This document shows, piece after piece, positions 8,949 to 21,237 of a stretch of 64,000 nucleotides of DNA. Numbering within the stretch: position 1 is the stretch's first letter; every line of letters begins with the position of its first letter. Below the pieces are notes generated by a model that was not told where the DNA came from, did no database searches, and was given only the letters and a program-made list of their open reading frames with translations. Both the position numbers and the translations under genes were made by a program. This stretch comes from Cellulomonas sp. (GTDB taxonomy: Bacteria; Actinomycetota; Actinomycetes; Actinomycetales; Cellulomonadaceae), in NCBI RefSeq assembly GCF_017744555.1, contig NZ_JAGIBD010000001.1, positions 186,001 through 250,000 on the forward strand, in the 5' to 3' direction.

Positions 8949-10046
8949 ATGACGATGGCCATCACGCTGGTGCTGCCCGCGTACCGCAGGACCGTCTCGG
9001 GCGGGTACCGCGTGGTCCTGGAGTACGCCGCCCGGCTCGCGGAGCGTGGCCACGAGGTGACGCTCGTGATGCCGTCCCCTGGCCTCCAGATCCGCGGTTG
9101 GCGCCGGTTCGCCGGGCGTGGCGGGCTGGGTCAGCGCTGGGACCGCGTGCGGCACGGCACGGGGATCGCGTGGTTCGACCTGCCGCGGACCGTCCGGGTG
9201 CTCGTCCCGCACGGCGACGACCCTCGGGTCCTGCCGGCCGCGGACGTGACCATCGCGACCGCCTGGCACACCGCCCCGCACGTGGCGGACCGCCCGCGTC
9301 GCGCCGGCGCGGGTGCGTACCTGATCCAGCACCACGAGACGTGGAACGGACCGGCCGACCGCGTCGACGCCACCTGGCGGCTGCCGCTGTCCAAGATCGT
9401 GATCGCCCGGTGGCTCCGGGACCTCGCCGACGAGCTGGACCCGGGCGGCGGGACGGCGTACGTGCCGAACGGGATCGATCTCGACAGGTTCCGCGTCCGC
9501 GTCCCGATCACCGCGCGCGACCCGGAGCGGGTCGGGATGCTCGTGCACCCGGCGACGTGGAAGGCGACCGACGTGGGGATCCGGGCGCTGCACGAGGCGC
9601 GCGAGCGGGTGCCCGGGCTCGCCCCCTGCCTCTACGGCCGGTGGCCGCGACCGGACGGCCTGCCCCCGTGGGTCGAGTACCGCGAGCACCTCGACGGGGA
9701 CGCCCTCGTCGACTACTTCAACGAGCTCGCCGTCTACCTGCACCCGAGCCTCGCGGAGGGCTGGCCGCTGCCGCCCGCCGAGGCGATGGCCTGCGGTGCC
9801 GCGGTCGTCGCGGCCGACAACCCCGGCGTGCTCGACTACGCCGTGCCCGACCGGACGGCCAGGGTCGTCCCGCGGGGTGACAGCGCCGCGATGGCGGCCG
9901 CGCTGATCGACCTCGTGGTCGACGTCGACGCCCGCGAGGCGCTCGCCGCCCGGGGGCACGACGCGATCGGGGCCTACACATGGGACCGGGCGGTGACGGC
10001 TCTCGAGGAGCACCTGGTCACGTTGACAGGGGTGTCCGCCGCATGA
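8949..10046 (+). CDS. GT4-family glycosyltransferase
   Basis: The 365-aa product begins MTMAITLVLPAYRRTVSGGYRVVLEYA, with the Gly-rich loop after the first strand. It continues with VPNGIDLDRF, GMLVHPATWKATDVGIRAL and ends with HPSLAEGWPLPPAEAMACGAAVVA, the E-x7-E nucleotide-sugar motif. ATG 8949 is preferred over GTG 8940 because GAGAGG at 8935-8940 is a good ribosome-binding site at 8-nt spacing and the GTG would overlap it. There is a 22-nt gap from the preceding gene, the only gap inside this operon. Confidence 0.85.
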   Translation: MTMAITLVLPAYRRTVSGGYRVVLEYAARLAERGHEVTLVMPSPGLQIRGWRRFAGRGGLGQRWDRVRHGTGIAWFDLPRTVRVLVPHGDDPRVLPAADVTIATAWHTAPHVADRPRRAGAGAYLIQHHETWNGPADRVDATWRLPLSKIVIARWLRDLADELDPGGGTAYVPNGIDLDRFRVRVPITARDPERVGMLVHPATWKATDVGIRALHEARERVPGLAPCLYGRWPRPDGLPPWVEYREHLDGDALVDYFNELAVYLHPSLAEGWPLPPAEAMACGAAVVAADNPGVLDYAVPDRTARVVPRGDSAAMAAALIDLVVDVDAREALAARGHDAIGAYTWDRAVTALEEHLVTLTGVSAA

Positions 10047-11386
10047 CGCACACCGAGAGGGGCGGCCTGCGCGTGTTCGCGCCGGGTGCGTACACGTGGG
10101 GCAACAAGGGGGACGCCGTCCTCGTCCAGTCGCACATCGAGTGGCTGCGGTCGGCGGCGGGCGCGTCGGGCGTCGCGCTGACGTCGTACACGCCCGCGTC
10201 CGACGCCGAGCACTTCGGGGTCCCGTTCCTCCCGATGCTCGTCGACCCGACCTCCGTGGTGGCGCGCGGCAGCGCGCGGGTGGCGCGCACGACCCCGACC
10301 CTCCGGCGCGCCCTCACCGCGTTCCGGGTGCTGTCCACCCGTGGCGTCGAGTCGGTCGTGCGCGCGTGGGCGGCCCTCTACCTGCGGTGGCCGGCGCTGG
10401 CCAAGGCGGTCGCCCCCGCCAAGGTCGGGCGCCTCGCGGACACGATCGCGTCGGCGCACCTCACCGTGACGGTCCCGGGCGGCTACCTGATGGCGCCGCG
10501 TGAGGCGGACGACACGTGGCTGTTCCACGTCCCAACGCTCGTGCTCGTCGACGCGCTCGGGTGCCCGCTCGTCCTCGGGCCCTGCTCGGTCGGCCCGTTC
10601 GCGGGTCTCAACGCCGGCGCGGCCCGCCGGTTCTTCCGGCTTCCCCGCCTCGTGCTCGTCCGGGAGGCGCGCAGCGTCGCCGTCCTGCGCGAGCTGGGCG
10701 TCGACCCGTCCCACATCCGGGCGATGCCCGACCTCGCCTTCACGTTCCGCCCCGGCGCCCCCTCCGCGCTCGGCGCCGCCGAGCTGGAGCGCGTCGAGAA
10801 GCTCGGTGCCGACCACGCCGGGCTGGTCGGCGTCTCCGTCCGCGAGCACTCCTTCCCCGGCTCGGCGGACCCGGCGGGCGACATGCGGTCGTACCTCGGC
10901 GCGGTGGTCGACGCGCTCGCGGACCTCCATGCGCGGGAGGGCGTCGCGGTCGTCGTCGTGCCGCAGACGTCGATGGACGCGCCGGTGAGCGGCACGCTCG
11001 CCGGTGAGCTCGCGCGGGCAGGCGTCCCGCACCTGCTCGTCGACCCGGGCGTCTCGCCGTCGGACCTGAGCCTGCTGTACGCGAGGTTCGACCTCCTGGT
11101 GGGTACCCGGATGCACGCGAACATCCTGGCCATGGCGGCCGGCACCCCCGTGGTGGCGATCGCGTACCAGCCGAAGACCGCGGGCATCCTCGAGGAGCTC
11201 GGTCTCGACGACTGGTGGCTCGCGATCGACGACCTCGCCGGCGACCGGCTCCGTGGCATGGTCGAGGCCGCCTGGACCGACCGCGAGGCACGGGGGCGCC
11301 TCGCCCACGAGCGTGCGCAGGATGCCGCCGCTCGGGTGCGGTCCGAGGGGGCCGACCTCGTGCGGCTCGCCCGGGAGCGCGCGTGA
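10043..11386 (+). CDS. Polysaccharide pyruvyltransferase family protein
   Basis: The 447-aa protein has the family hallmarks: GAYTWGNKGDAVLVQSHIEWL near the N-terminus, TVTVPGGYLMAP, LVLGPCSVGPFAGL, LVLVREARSVAVLRELGV and, towards the C-terminus, LLVGTRMHANILAMAAGTPVVAIAY. The GTRMH motif is characteristic of CsaB/WcaK-type enzymes, which transfer pyruvate from phosphoenolpyruvate to form pyruvate ketals on sugars. It overlaps the preceding gene by ATGA at 10043. The polymer from this locus may therefore be pyruvylated (negatively charged). Confidence 0.88.
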   Translation: MTHTERGGLRVFAPGAYTWGNKGDAVLVQSHIEWLRSAAGASGVALTSYTPASDAEHFGVPFLPMLVDPTSVVARGSARVARTTPTLRRALTAFRVLSTRGVESVVRAWAALYLRWPALAKAVAPAKVGRLADTIASAHLTVTVPGGYLMAPREADDTWLFHVPTLVLVDALGCPLVLGPCSVGPFAGLNAGAARRFFRLPRLVLVREARSVAVLRELGVDPSHIRAMPDLAFTFRPGAPSALGAAELERVEKLGADHAGLVGVSVREHSFPGSADPAGDMRSYLGAVVDALADLHAREGVAVVVVPQTSMDAPVSGTLAGELARAGVPHLLVDPGVSPSDLSLLYARFDLLVGTRMHANILAMAAGTPVVAIAYQPKTAGILEELGLDDWWLAIDDLAGDRLRGMVEAAWTDREARGRLAHERAQDAAARVRSEGADLVRLARERA

Positions 11387-12924
11387 GGTCCGCGACCGCG
11401 GCGCGCCCGTCGCTCGGCCGCAACATCGCGACGACCTACGCGTCGCAGCTCGTCACGGCGCTCAGCCAGTTCCTGCTGTTCCCCGTGGTCGTGGCGGCCG
11501 TCGGGACCGACGCCTACGGCCTCTACATCCTGGCGTCGACGATGCTCGTCCTGGCGACCCAGGACCTCGGCATGGCCGGCGCGACCTCGCGGTACGTCGC
11601 GGAGGCGCTCGCGCGCAAGGACGTGGCCGCCCTGCGTTCCGTCGTCGCGACCAGCTCCGCGTTCTTCTGTGCGCTCGGGCTCGTCGGTGCGGGGATCGTC
11701 GGGCTGGCCTATGTCGTGCTGCGCCCGCTGGTCGACATCCCGCCCGGCCTCGAGGACACGGCGCGCGGCCTCGCGGTGCTCGCGGCGGTGCAGGTGGTGG
11801 CCGCGAGCGGGGCGACGCTCAACCGGTTCGTGCTGACCGGGGGCGGCCGGCTCGACCTGGCGAACGGCACCGCGGTCACGACGATCCTGGTGCGGCTCGG
11901 CGTCACGCTCATGGTCGTCCAGGTCTCCCAGGACATCCTCGTGGTCGCAGCGTCGGACACGGTGATCATGCTCGCGACGACCCTGACGCTGTGGCTGCTC
12001 CGGCGCCATGCACTGCCCGAGTCCCGCAGCCGGCTGCGCGAGTCCAGCATCGCCCAGCTGCGGGTCATGTCGCGGCTGACGGTCGACCTGCTGGTCGTCG
12101 GTCTGTCAGGCACGATCATCATGCAGACGGGGACGGTGCTGGTCTCGACGCTGCTGCCGATCGCCGCGGTGTCGGTCTTCGCCGCGGGCTTCCGGATCTA
12201 CCGGCTGTGCAAGGACGTCACCAACGCGCTCGGCACCGCGGTCCTGCCGCACGCGACCACGGCGTTCGTGCGGGGGGACGACGTCGCGCTGAGGCGGCTG
12301 TACCTGTCCGCGTCGCGCCGCGCGAACGTGCTCGCCCTGTGCATCGCGGGGCCGGTCATCGCGTTCGGACAGGCCTTCTTGGCGTGGTGGCTCGGCGCCG
12401 GGTGGGAGGACTCGGCGACCGTCGCGACCATCCTGGTGATCTCGCTGCTGGCCAACAACAACCACCTCGTCGCGTTGCCGATCCTCGCGGGCCAGGGCAG
12501 CGTCCGGTCGTACGCGCGGCTGCACGTGGCGTGGGCGCTCTCGAGCATCGCGCTGGGGATCGTCCTGACGCCACCGCTCGGGGTGATCGGGACGGCGGTC
12601 GCGATCGCCGCGCCCGTCGTCGTGCTGGAGCCCGTGTACACCGGCATCGCGCTCCGGCGGCTCCAGCTCGGGTGGGGGGCGTTCTTCCGGGAGAACGCCG
12701 CGCGCTCGTTCGGCACGGGCGTCCCCGCCGTGGTCGTCGGGGTGGTCCTGGCGCGCGTGTGGCCCGCGGACGGGATCGTGGAGATCGCCGCCCGGTCGCT
12801 CGGCTGGGTCGTCGCCTACCTGGCGCTCTACGTGTGGCTCGGAGCGACCGCGGGCGACCGGGAGCTCCTGGCTCGGGTCGCCGCTCGTCGGCGCGTGAGG
12901 GCGTCCGCGACGAGCCAGCGCTAG
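11383..12924 (+). CDS. Wzx-like polysaccharide flippase (MVF/MATE superfamily)
   Basis: The 513-aa protein starts at GTG 11383 (overlap of 4 nt with the pyruvyltransferase). It has 12-14 hydrophobic segments in the pattern of oligosaccharide flippases: SLGRNIATTYASQLVTALSQF at the start, AYGLYILASTML, then repeated helix pairs up to the C-terminal LGATAGDREL. It would move lipid-linked repeat units across the membrane before polymerisation by the Wzy-like protein at 3131. It is the last gene of the polysaccharide operon. No obvious terminator hairpin follows within the 70 nt before marR. Confidence 0.85.
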   Translation: MRSATAARPSLGRNIATTYASQLVTALSQFLLFPVVVAAVGTDAYGLYILASTMLVLATQDLGMAGATSRYVAEALARKDVAALRSVVATSSAFFCALGLVGAGIVGLAYVVLRPLVDIPPGLEDTARGLAVLAAVQVVAASGATLNRFVLTGGGRLDLANGTAVTTILVRLGVTLMVVQVSQDILVVAASDTVIMLATTLTLWLLRRHALPESRSRLRESSIAQLRVMSRLTVDLLVVGLSGTIIMQTGTVLVSTLLPIAAVSVFAAGFRIYRLCKDVTNALGTAVLPHATTAFVRGDDVALRRLYLSASRRANVLALCIAGPVIAFGQAFLAWWLGAGWEDSATVATILVISLLANNNHLVALPILAGQGSVRSYARLHVAWALSSIALGIVLTPPLGVIGTAVAIAAPVVVLEPVYTGIALRRLQLGWGAFFRENAARSFGTGVPAVVVGVVLARVWPADGIVEIAARSLGWVVAYLALYVWLGATAGDRELLARVAARRRVRASATSQR

Positions 12925-12965
12925 CGACGGCTCTCGGCGTGTCCAGCGGCGCCGCTCACGAGTGT

Positions 12966-12991
12966 CATTACGCAAGGTAATGAGTTACGCT
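12966..12991 (+). promoter_or_regulatory. Operator and leaderless promoter of the marR-MFS operon
   Basis: CATTAC at 12966-12971 and GTAATG at 12977-12982 form a perfect inverted repeat around a 5-nt centre, ATTAC being the core half-site. TACGCT at 12986-12991 fits the TANNNT -10 consensus and ends 6 nt before the ATG at 12998, so transcription probably starts at or next to that ATG. The palindrome lies just upstream of the -10 box, where a MarR dimer would block RNA polymerase. Confidence 0.6.
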
Positions 12992-12997
12992 AAGCAG

Positions 12998-13420
12998 ATG
13001 CCGCCGACCAACGCCCTCGCCGGGGAGCTCCGCGTGGCCCTCGGCCAGGCCGCGCGCCGCATCCGGCAGCAGCGTGGCGACGCGGGCCTCACCGACCCGC
13101 AGTACAACGTGCTGCTCTGGCTCACCAAGAAGGGTCCGCTCACGCCGGGCCAGCTCGCCGAGCTCGAGCGCATCCAGCCGCCCAGCATGACGCGCACCGT
13201 CAACGGCCTCGTCGAGCTCGGTCTCGTCGGCAAGACCGAGCACCCCACGGACGGCCGGCAGGTCGTCGTGACGCTCAGCGACCTGGGTGTCGCCGAGGTC
13301 GCCGAGACCCGCCGGCGCCGTGACGCCTGGCTGACCCAGCGCCTGCAGGAGATGAGCCCCGACGAACGTCGGCTCCTCACCGACGCCATCGAGCTGCTCC
13401 GGAGGATCGCCCAGTCGTGA
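12998..13420 (+). CDS. MarR-family transcriptional regulator
   Basis: The 140-aa protein has the MarR winged-helix layout: an N-terminal helix (ALAGELRVALGQAARRIRQQ), LTDPQYNVLLWLTKKGPLTPGQLAELERIQPPSMTRTVNGL (helix-turn-helix about residues 40-75), then the wing GLVGKTEHPTDGRQVVVTLSDLG with the conserved DxR. The start at 12998 is favoured by the leaderless -10 box. GTG 12962 or ATG 12980 would place the start inside the operator. It overlaps the MFS gene by 4 nt, so it very likely regulates that efflux pump and itself. Confidence 0.88.
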   Translation: MPPTNALAGELRVALGQAARRIRQQRGDAGLTDPQYNVLLWLTKKGPLTPGQLAELERIQPPSMTRTVNGLVELGLVGKTEHPTDGRQVVVTLSDLGVAEVAETRRRRDAWLTQRLQEMSPDERRLLTDAIELLRRIAQS

Positions 13421-14739
13421 GCACGTTCGACAGCCTGAGGTTCCGCAACTACCGGCTCTGGTTCGCCGGTGCCCTGGTGGCCAACGTCGGCACCTGGATG
13501 CAGCGCGTCGCCCAGGACTGGCTCGTGCTCACCCAGCTCACCGACAACTCCGGGGTCGCCGTCGGCATCACCACGGCCTTGCAGTTCGCGCCGGTCCTGG
13601 TGCTGTCCCCGTGGGCCGGGCTGCTCGCCGACCGGGTCGACCGCCGCAAGCTGCTCGTCGCGACGCAGGGCGGCATGGGTGTGCTCGCCGCCGGCCTCGG
13701 CGCGCTCGTCCTGTCCGGGCACGCGCAGCTGTGGCACGTGTACGTGTTCGCGGCGCTGCTCGGCTGCGTCGCCGCGATCGACGGTCCCGTGCGGCAGACG
13801 TTCGTCGCCGAGCTGGTCCCCGGCGCCAAGCTCGCCAACGCCGTCGGCCTCAACAGCGCCTCGTTCAACGCGGCCCGGCTCATCGGCCCCGGCGTGGCGG
13901 GCCTGCTCATCGCCGCCGTCGGCACGGGGTGGGTGTTCGTCATCAACGCCGTCTCGTTCGCGGCGACCATCCTGTCGCTCACCCGGATGCGGACGTCCGA
14001 GCTGCACGCGATGCCGACCACGACGCGTGCCAAGGGCCAGCTCCGCGAGGGCATCCGCTACGTGCGCGGGCGCAGCGACATCGTCGTGATCATGGTCGTC
14101 GTCGGGGTGGTGTCGACGTTCGGCCTCAACTTCCAGCTCACGAGCGCGATGATGGCGCGCACCGAGTTCGGCAAGGGCGCGGGGGAGTACGGGATCCTCG
14201 GCTCGATCCTCGCGATCGGGTCGCTCACCGGCGCGCTGCTCGCCGCCCGGCGCGAGCGGCCCCGGGTCCGGCTCGTCATCGGCGCCGCATTCGGGTTCGG
14301 GATCGCGACCGGCGTCATGGCCCTGATGCCGACGTACGCGTCCTTCGCGGTCGCCTGCATCCCCGTGGGGCTCGCGTCGCTCACGATGATGACGGCCGCC
14401 AACGCGACCATCCAGATGAGCACCGACCCGGCCGTCCGCGGGCGGGTGATGTCGCTCTACATGATGGTGTTCCTCGGCGCGACGCCCATCGGCTCGCCCA
14501 TCGTCGGCTGGATCGGCGAGACGTTCGGCGCCCGCTGGTCGATCGGGGTCGGCTCGATCTCCGCGCTGCTCGTCGCGAGCGGTGCCGCGCTGTGGGCCCG
14601 ACGGCACTGGCAGGTGCGGGTCCGGTACCACGTGCTCGCCCGTCCCCACCTCGAGGTGTACCGGGACGAGGCCGGCGTCGGACGGGTGCCCGAGCAGCGC
14701 GGTGCGCTCGAGGCCGCGGACGCGCAGACCGCGGCCTGA
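13417..14739 (+). CDS. MFS transporter, MarR-linked efflux type
   Basis: The 440-aa protein starts at GTG 13417. It begins FDSLRFRNYRLWFAGALVANVGTW and has about twelve membrane segments with the loop motif GLLADRVDRRKLL between helices 2 and 3 (motif A) and a central cytoplasmic loop. This is the MFS_3/enterobactin-exporter-like group that often pumps drugs out. Co-transcription with an upstream MarR gene suggests inducible drug export. Substrate cannot be read from sequence. Confidence 0.88.
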   Translation: MSTFDSLRFRNYRLWFAGALVANVGTWMQRVAQDWLVLTQLTDNSGVAVGITTALQFAPVLVLSPWAGLLADRVDRRKLLVATQGGMGVLAAGLGALVLSGHAQLWHVYVFAALLGCVAAIDGPVRQTFVAELVPGAKLANAVGLNSASFNAARLIGPGVAGLLIAAVGTGWVFVINAVSFAATILSLTRMRTSELHAMPTTTRAKGQLREGIRYVRGRSDIVVIMVVVGVVSTFGLNFQLTSAMMARTEFGKGAGEYGILGSILAIGSLTGALLAARRERPRVRLVIGAAFGFGIATGVMALMPTYASFAVACIPVGLASLTMMTAANATIQMSTDPAVRGRVMSLYMMVFLGATPIGSPIVGWIGETFGARWSIGVGSISALLVASGAALWARRHWQVRVRYHVLARPHLEVYRDEAGVGRVPEQRGALEAADAQTAA

Positions 14740-14849
14740 CGGGCCGTCGGCATCGCACCGCGGCCGTCCGGCTGAACCTGCACGGCAGTCCGGGTGAACA
14801 TCGATGCGCGCCGTATCGACCCTTCTGCCCGACATGTCACGATCGCCCC

Positions 14850-16718
14850 GTGAGTGCTCAGGGCGAGGGGGTGAGCCCGGCGGTGGTCGAGGAGGGTCGA
14901 CCCGAGCCGGACGAGAGCCTCCCTGTCCCCGGGGACGACGGCGGGCCCGTGGACACGGACCCGCCCCGTCGGCGGTGGGTGCGCCGGACGGTCCTCGTGG
15001 TCGCGCTCGTGCTGCTCGGCGTCCTGCTGGTCGCCGGGTGGCTGGCCTTCCGCGGCTACCAGGCCGCGGCGGCGCTGCTCGACGCCAAGGCGGTCGTGGC
15101 GGACGTGCAGCACGGCCTCGACGACGGCGACGCCACCCGGCTGGACGCCGACCTCGGCACCGCGCAGGACGCGACCGCGCGCGCCCGTGCCGCCTCCTCG
15201 GACCCGGTCTGGCGCGCCGCCGCGCACCTGCCGCGCCTGGGCCCGCAGCTCGCCGCCGTCACCACGTTGTCGGCCGCGCTCGACGACGTCACGCACGACG
15301 CGCTGCCCGCCGCCGCGGACCTCACCGATCTCGTCGGTCGCGAGGGCGGGATCCGCGACGCCGACGGACGCATCGCCCTGGCCCCGCTCGCCGCGGCCGC
15401 ACCGGCGCTCGCGGACGCCGCGACGGTCGCCCGGTCCGCGCAGGCGCAGGTGGACGGCATCGACGCCGACGCACTCGTCGGGCCCCTCGCCGACCCGGTG
15501 CGCACCGCGCAGGACGCGCTCGCGCAGCTGGCGGGCGTGCTCGGCGGCGGCGCCCAGGCGGCCGCGCTCGTGCCGCCGATGCTCGGCGCCGACGGTCCGC
15601 GCACGTACCTCGTGGTCGCGCTCAACTCGGCCGAGCTGCGCAGCGCGGGCGGCATCGTCGGCAGCCTCGTGCTCGTGCACGCGGACGACGGGCTGCTGTC
15701 GATCGTCACGCAGCGCTCCACGAACGACCTGCGCGCGCTGCCCGAGCCGGTGCTGCCGCTCACCGACGCCGAGCTGACGATCGCCGGGCCGGGGCTCGGC
15801 CGGAACGTGCAGAACGCGGTGCAGACGCCCGACTTCCCGCGGTCGGCCGAGCTGCTGGCCGCCCGGTGGAAGCAGAGCGTCGGCGACGACGTCGACGGGG
15901 TCGTCGCGACGGACCCCGTCGCGGTGGCGGCCCTGCTGAAGGTCCTCGGTCCGGTGACCGTGCCGGACGGGGGAGCGGGCACGAGGATCACGGCCGACAC
16001 GATGATCCCGACCGTGCTGCGCGACTCCTACCTGCGCTTCCCCGACGCGCTCGACGGCGACCGCTTCTTCACGTCGGTCGCCGCGACGATCTTCGGACGC
16101 CTCACGACGACGGACGCCGACCCGCTGCGCCTCGCGAAGGCCGCCGCGGAGCAGGGCCAGGACGGCCGCATCCGGATCTGGTCCGCGCACCCCGACGAGC
16201 AGGCGCGCCTGGCGGCGACCACCCTCGGTGCGGCGTTCCTCAGCGGCGACGTCGGCGACGCGACGGGCGTGTTCCTCAACGACGCCACGATGGGCAAGGT
16301 CGACTACTACCTGCGCAGCACGGTGACCGTCGAGGACCTGCGGTGCTCGGGCGACGCCCCGACCGCGACGGTCCGCCTCGACCTGTCCTACGACCCGCCC
16401 GCCGAGATCATGTCGGCGCCGCCCTACGTGCTCGGCCACTCGCGCGACGTCACACCGGGGTGGGCCGGCTCGACGGTGTCGGTCTACGCGCCGGTCGGGG
16501 CCGAGCTCGGCGCGGTCCGGCTCGACGACGGGTACGTCGCGGGCGCCACGGCCGAGACGGACGGGCGTGCCGTGCACGTGGTCCGGTCGGTCCTGGCGCC
16601 GGGGGCGCACCAGACGTTCCGGTTCGACGTCCCCGTGCGCGGCGGGCGCGTCGACGTGTGGACGACCCCCACGGTCGCGTCGCCCGGCCTCGTGTCCGCG
16701 TCCTGCCCTCGCCCCTGA
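14850..16718 (+). CDS. DUF4012 family membrane-anchored protein
   Basis: The 622-aa protein has a basic cytoplasmic tail (DPPRRRWVRRT), one transmembrane helix (VLVVALVLLGVLLVAGWLAF, about residues 50-70) and a long extracytoplasmic part. The conserved DUF4012 core is visible as YLVVALNSAELRSAGGIVGS and, later, TDPVAVAALLKVLGPVTVPDG and DGDRFFTSVAATIF. DUF4012 proteins are common near actinobacterial polysaccharide loci and have unknown function. The GTG at 14850 gives a natural N-terminus. GTG 14871, 7 codons later, is an alternative start with a purine-rich stretch before it. Confidence 0.82.
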   Translation: MSAQGEGVSPAVVEEGRPEPDESLPVPGDDGGPVDTDPPRRRWVRRTVLVVALVLLGVLLVAGWLAFRGYQAAAALLDAKAVVADVQHGLDDGDATRLDADLGTAQDATARARAASSDPVWRAAAHLPRLGPQLAAVTTLSAALDDVTHDALPAAADLTDLVGREGGIRDADGRIALAPLAAAAPALADAATVARSAQAQVDGIDADALVGPLADPVRTAQDALAQLAGVLGGGAQAAALVPPMLGADGPRTYLVVALNSAELRSAGGIVGSLVLVHADDGLLSIVTQRSTNDLRALPEPVLPLTDAELTIAGPGLGRNVQNAVQTPDFPRSAELLAARWKQSVGDDVDGVVATDPVAVAALLKVLGPVTVPDGGAGTRITADTMIPTVLRDSYLRFPDALDGDRFFTSVAATIFGRLTTTDADPLRLAKAAAEQGQDGRIRIWSAHPDEQARLAATTLGAAFLSGDVGDATGVFLNDATMGKVDYYLRSTVTVEDLRCSGDAPTATVRLDLSYDPPAEIMSAPPYVLGHSRDVTPGWAGSTVSVYAPVGAELGAVRLDDGYVAGATAETDGRAVHVVRSVLAPGAHQTFRFDVPVRGGRVDVWTTPTVASPGLVSASCPRP

Positions 16719-16844
16719 GGAACGTTCACCCCCCGACCGCGCCGGATCGTCCGAAATCACCCGTTCTGCCCCTGTCTGCGGCTGCTCCGACAAGGGACGA
16801 TGAGGGCAATTCGGTCAGATCAGTCCTCCCCAGGGGGTTTCGTC

Positions 16845-17552
16845 ATGAGCAAGATCCTGAGGGCGTGCGTCATCGCTGCACTGGCAGCCGGCGTGGCGCT
16901 CGGTGCACCCGGGGTCGCGCTCGCGGCCGACCAGCCGACGCCGTCCGCCTCCCCGTCCGCGACCACGCCCACGGGCGGCGAGTTCGGCTGCCTCGGCGCC
17001 ACCGACGACTACGGCGTCCCGTTGCCGTGCGAGCTGCACATCACGCTCCTGTCGCCCATCTGCGACAACGACGTGCCGAAGCTCCGCTACGTCGCCGAGG
17101 CCATCGGCACGCCGAACACCACCGTCACGATCACGTGGGTGAACCCCGGCGGCGCGAACGTCGTGCAGTCCGGGCTCCCGCTGAGCGGCACCGTGCTGTG
17201 GCCGGGCGCCGTGGTCGGTCCGGACGGCAAGGGCGCGGACTGGCCGGGCTGGCGCCAGCTGCCCGACGGTTCGTGGGTCGAGGGTGACGAGTTCGACTGG
17301 GTCCGCCCGTCGGTCCAGGTGAACTTCCAGGTCAACCCGTCGGCGACGATGTCCGTGGCGTACCCGCCGTCGAGCCCCAACTGCGCGACGAACCCTCCGG
17401 GCAGCGAGGTCCTCTCCGCGACCGGCGCCGAGGTCCTGTCCGCGACCGGGAGCAACTCCGCACCGCTCCTCGTCGGAGCCGTCTCGCTCGTGGTCGTCGG
17501 TGGGCTCGTGGTCCTGTTCGTCGCCCGGCGCCGGCACGCGCACTCCGCCTGA
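16845..17552 (+). CDS. Secreted, wall-anchored protein with duplicated LSATG sorting motif
   Basis: The 235-aa protein starts at ATG 16845 behind CAGGGGG. It has a Sec signal peptide (MSKILRACVIAALAAGVALG, cleavage near ALAADQP), a Thr/Ser/Pro-rich linker and a compact domain with two Cys pairs (FGCL, LPCELH, SPICDN, PNCATN). It ends in a sorting signal: EVLSATG occurs twice (L190 and L198), followed by a hydrophobic helix and an Arg-rich tail (RRRH). LSATG resembles the LAxTG-type motif of class E sortases. No family match is recognised for the ectodomain. Confidence 0.75.
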   Translation: MSKILRACVIAALAAGVALGAPGVALAADQPTPSASPSATTPTGGEFGCLGATDDYGVPLPCELHITLLSPICDNDVPKLRYVAEAIGTPNTTVTITWVNPGGANVVQSGLPLSGTVLWPGAVVGPDGKGADWPGWRQLPDGSWVEGDEFDWVRPSVQVNFQVNPSATMSVAYPPSSPNCATNPPGSEVLSATGAEVLSATGSNSAPLLVGAVSLVVVGGLVVLFVARRRHAHSA

Positions 17553-17605
17553 CCCGTGACTGCCGGTGGCCCCTCGCGGGGCCGTCGGCGACCACGGCCC
17601 TGGCG

Positions 17606-17648
17606 ACGACGACGCCCGCCCCGTGACCCACGGGGCGGGCGTCGTCGT
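17606..17648. terminator. Bidirectional hairpin terminator between the wall protein gene and serC
   Basis: An 18-bp perfect stem (17606-17623 with 17631-17648) encloses a 7-nt loop, between the convergent genes ending at 17552 and 17667. There is no T-run, as is usual in actinobacteria. Confidence 0.8.
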
Positions 17649-17666
17649 GGGCGGACCAGGTGCGGG

Positions 17667-20985
<3,319 letters not shown>

Positions 20986-21028
20986 CCTTCCGCCGCCCGG
21001 CGCCCCCTGCAGCCGGCCGGCCTGCCTC

Positions 21029-21062
21029 GAGGCCCCGACGACGTCGCCGTCGTCGGGGCCTC
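21029..21062 (+). terminator. Hairpin terminator after the NlpC/P60 gene
   Basis: A perfect 15-bp stem (21029-21043 with 21048-21062) with a TCGC loop, 43 nt after the stop codon. Confidence 0.8.
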
Positions 21063-21237
21063 GTCGTCTGCCGCACGGGCCCACGGACGCGTGCCTCACC
21101 GGGTGAGGTCGGGTCGAGCGCAGCGAACTTCCTGGGTGCTGCCCAGATCGGCGCGTACGCTGAGGGCGCACCACGCTGTTGCACGCTCCGCCGGACCGGC
21201 AGCCAGCCGGTCCGACCCATGAGGTCGGGAGTACGCC

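Noticed and set aside
12962..12997. Upstream marR starts at GTG 12962 and ATG 12980.
   Set aside because: Both fall inside the palindrome and before the leaderless -10 box, so translation from them is unlikely.
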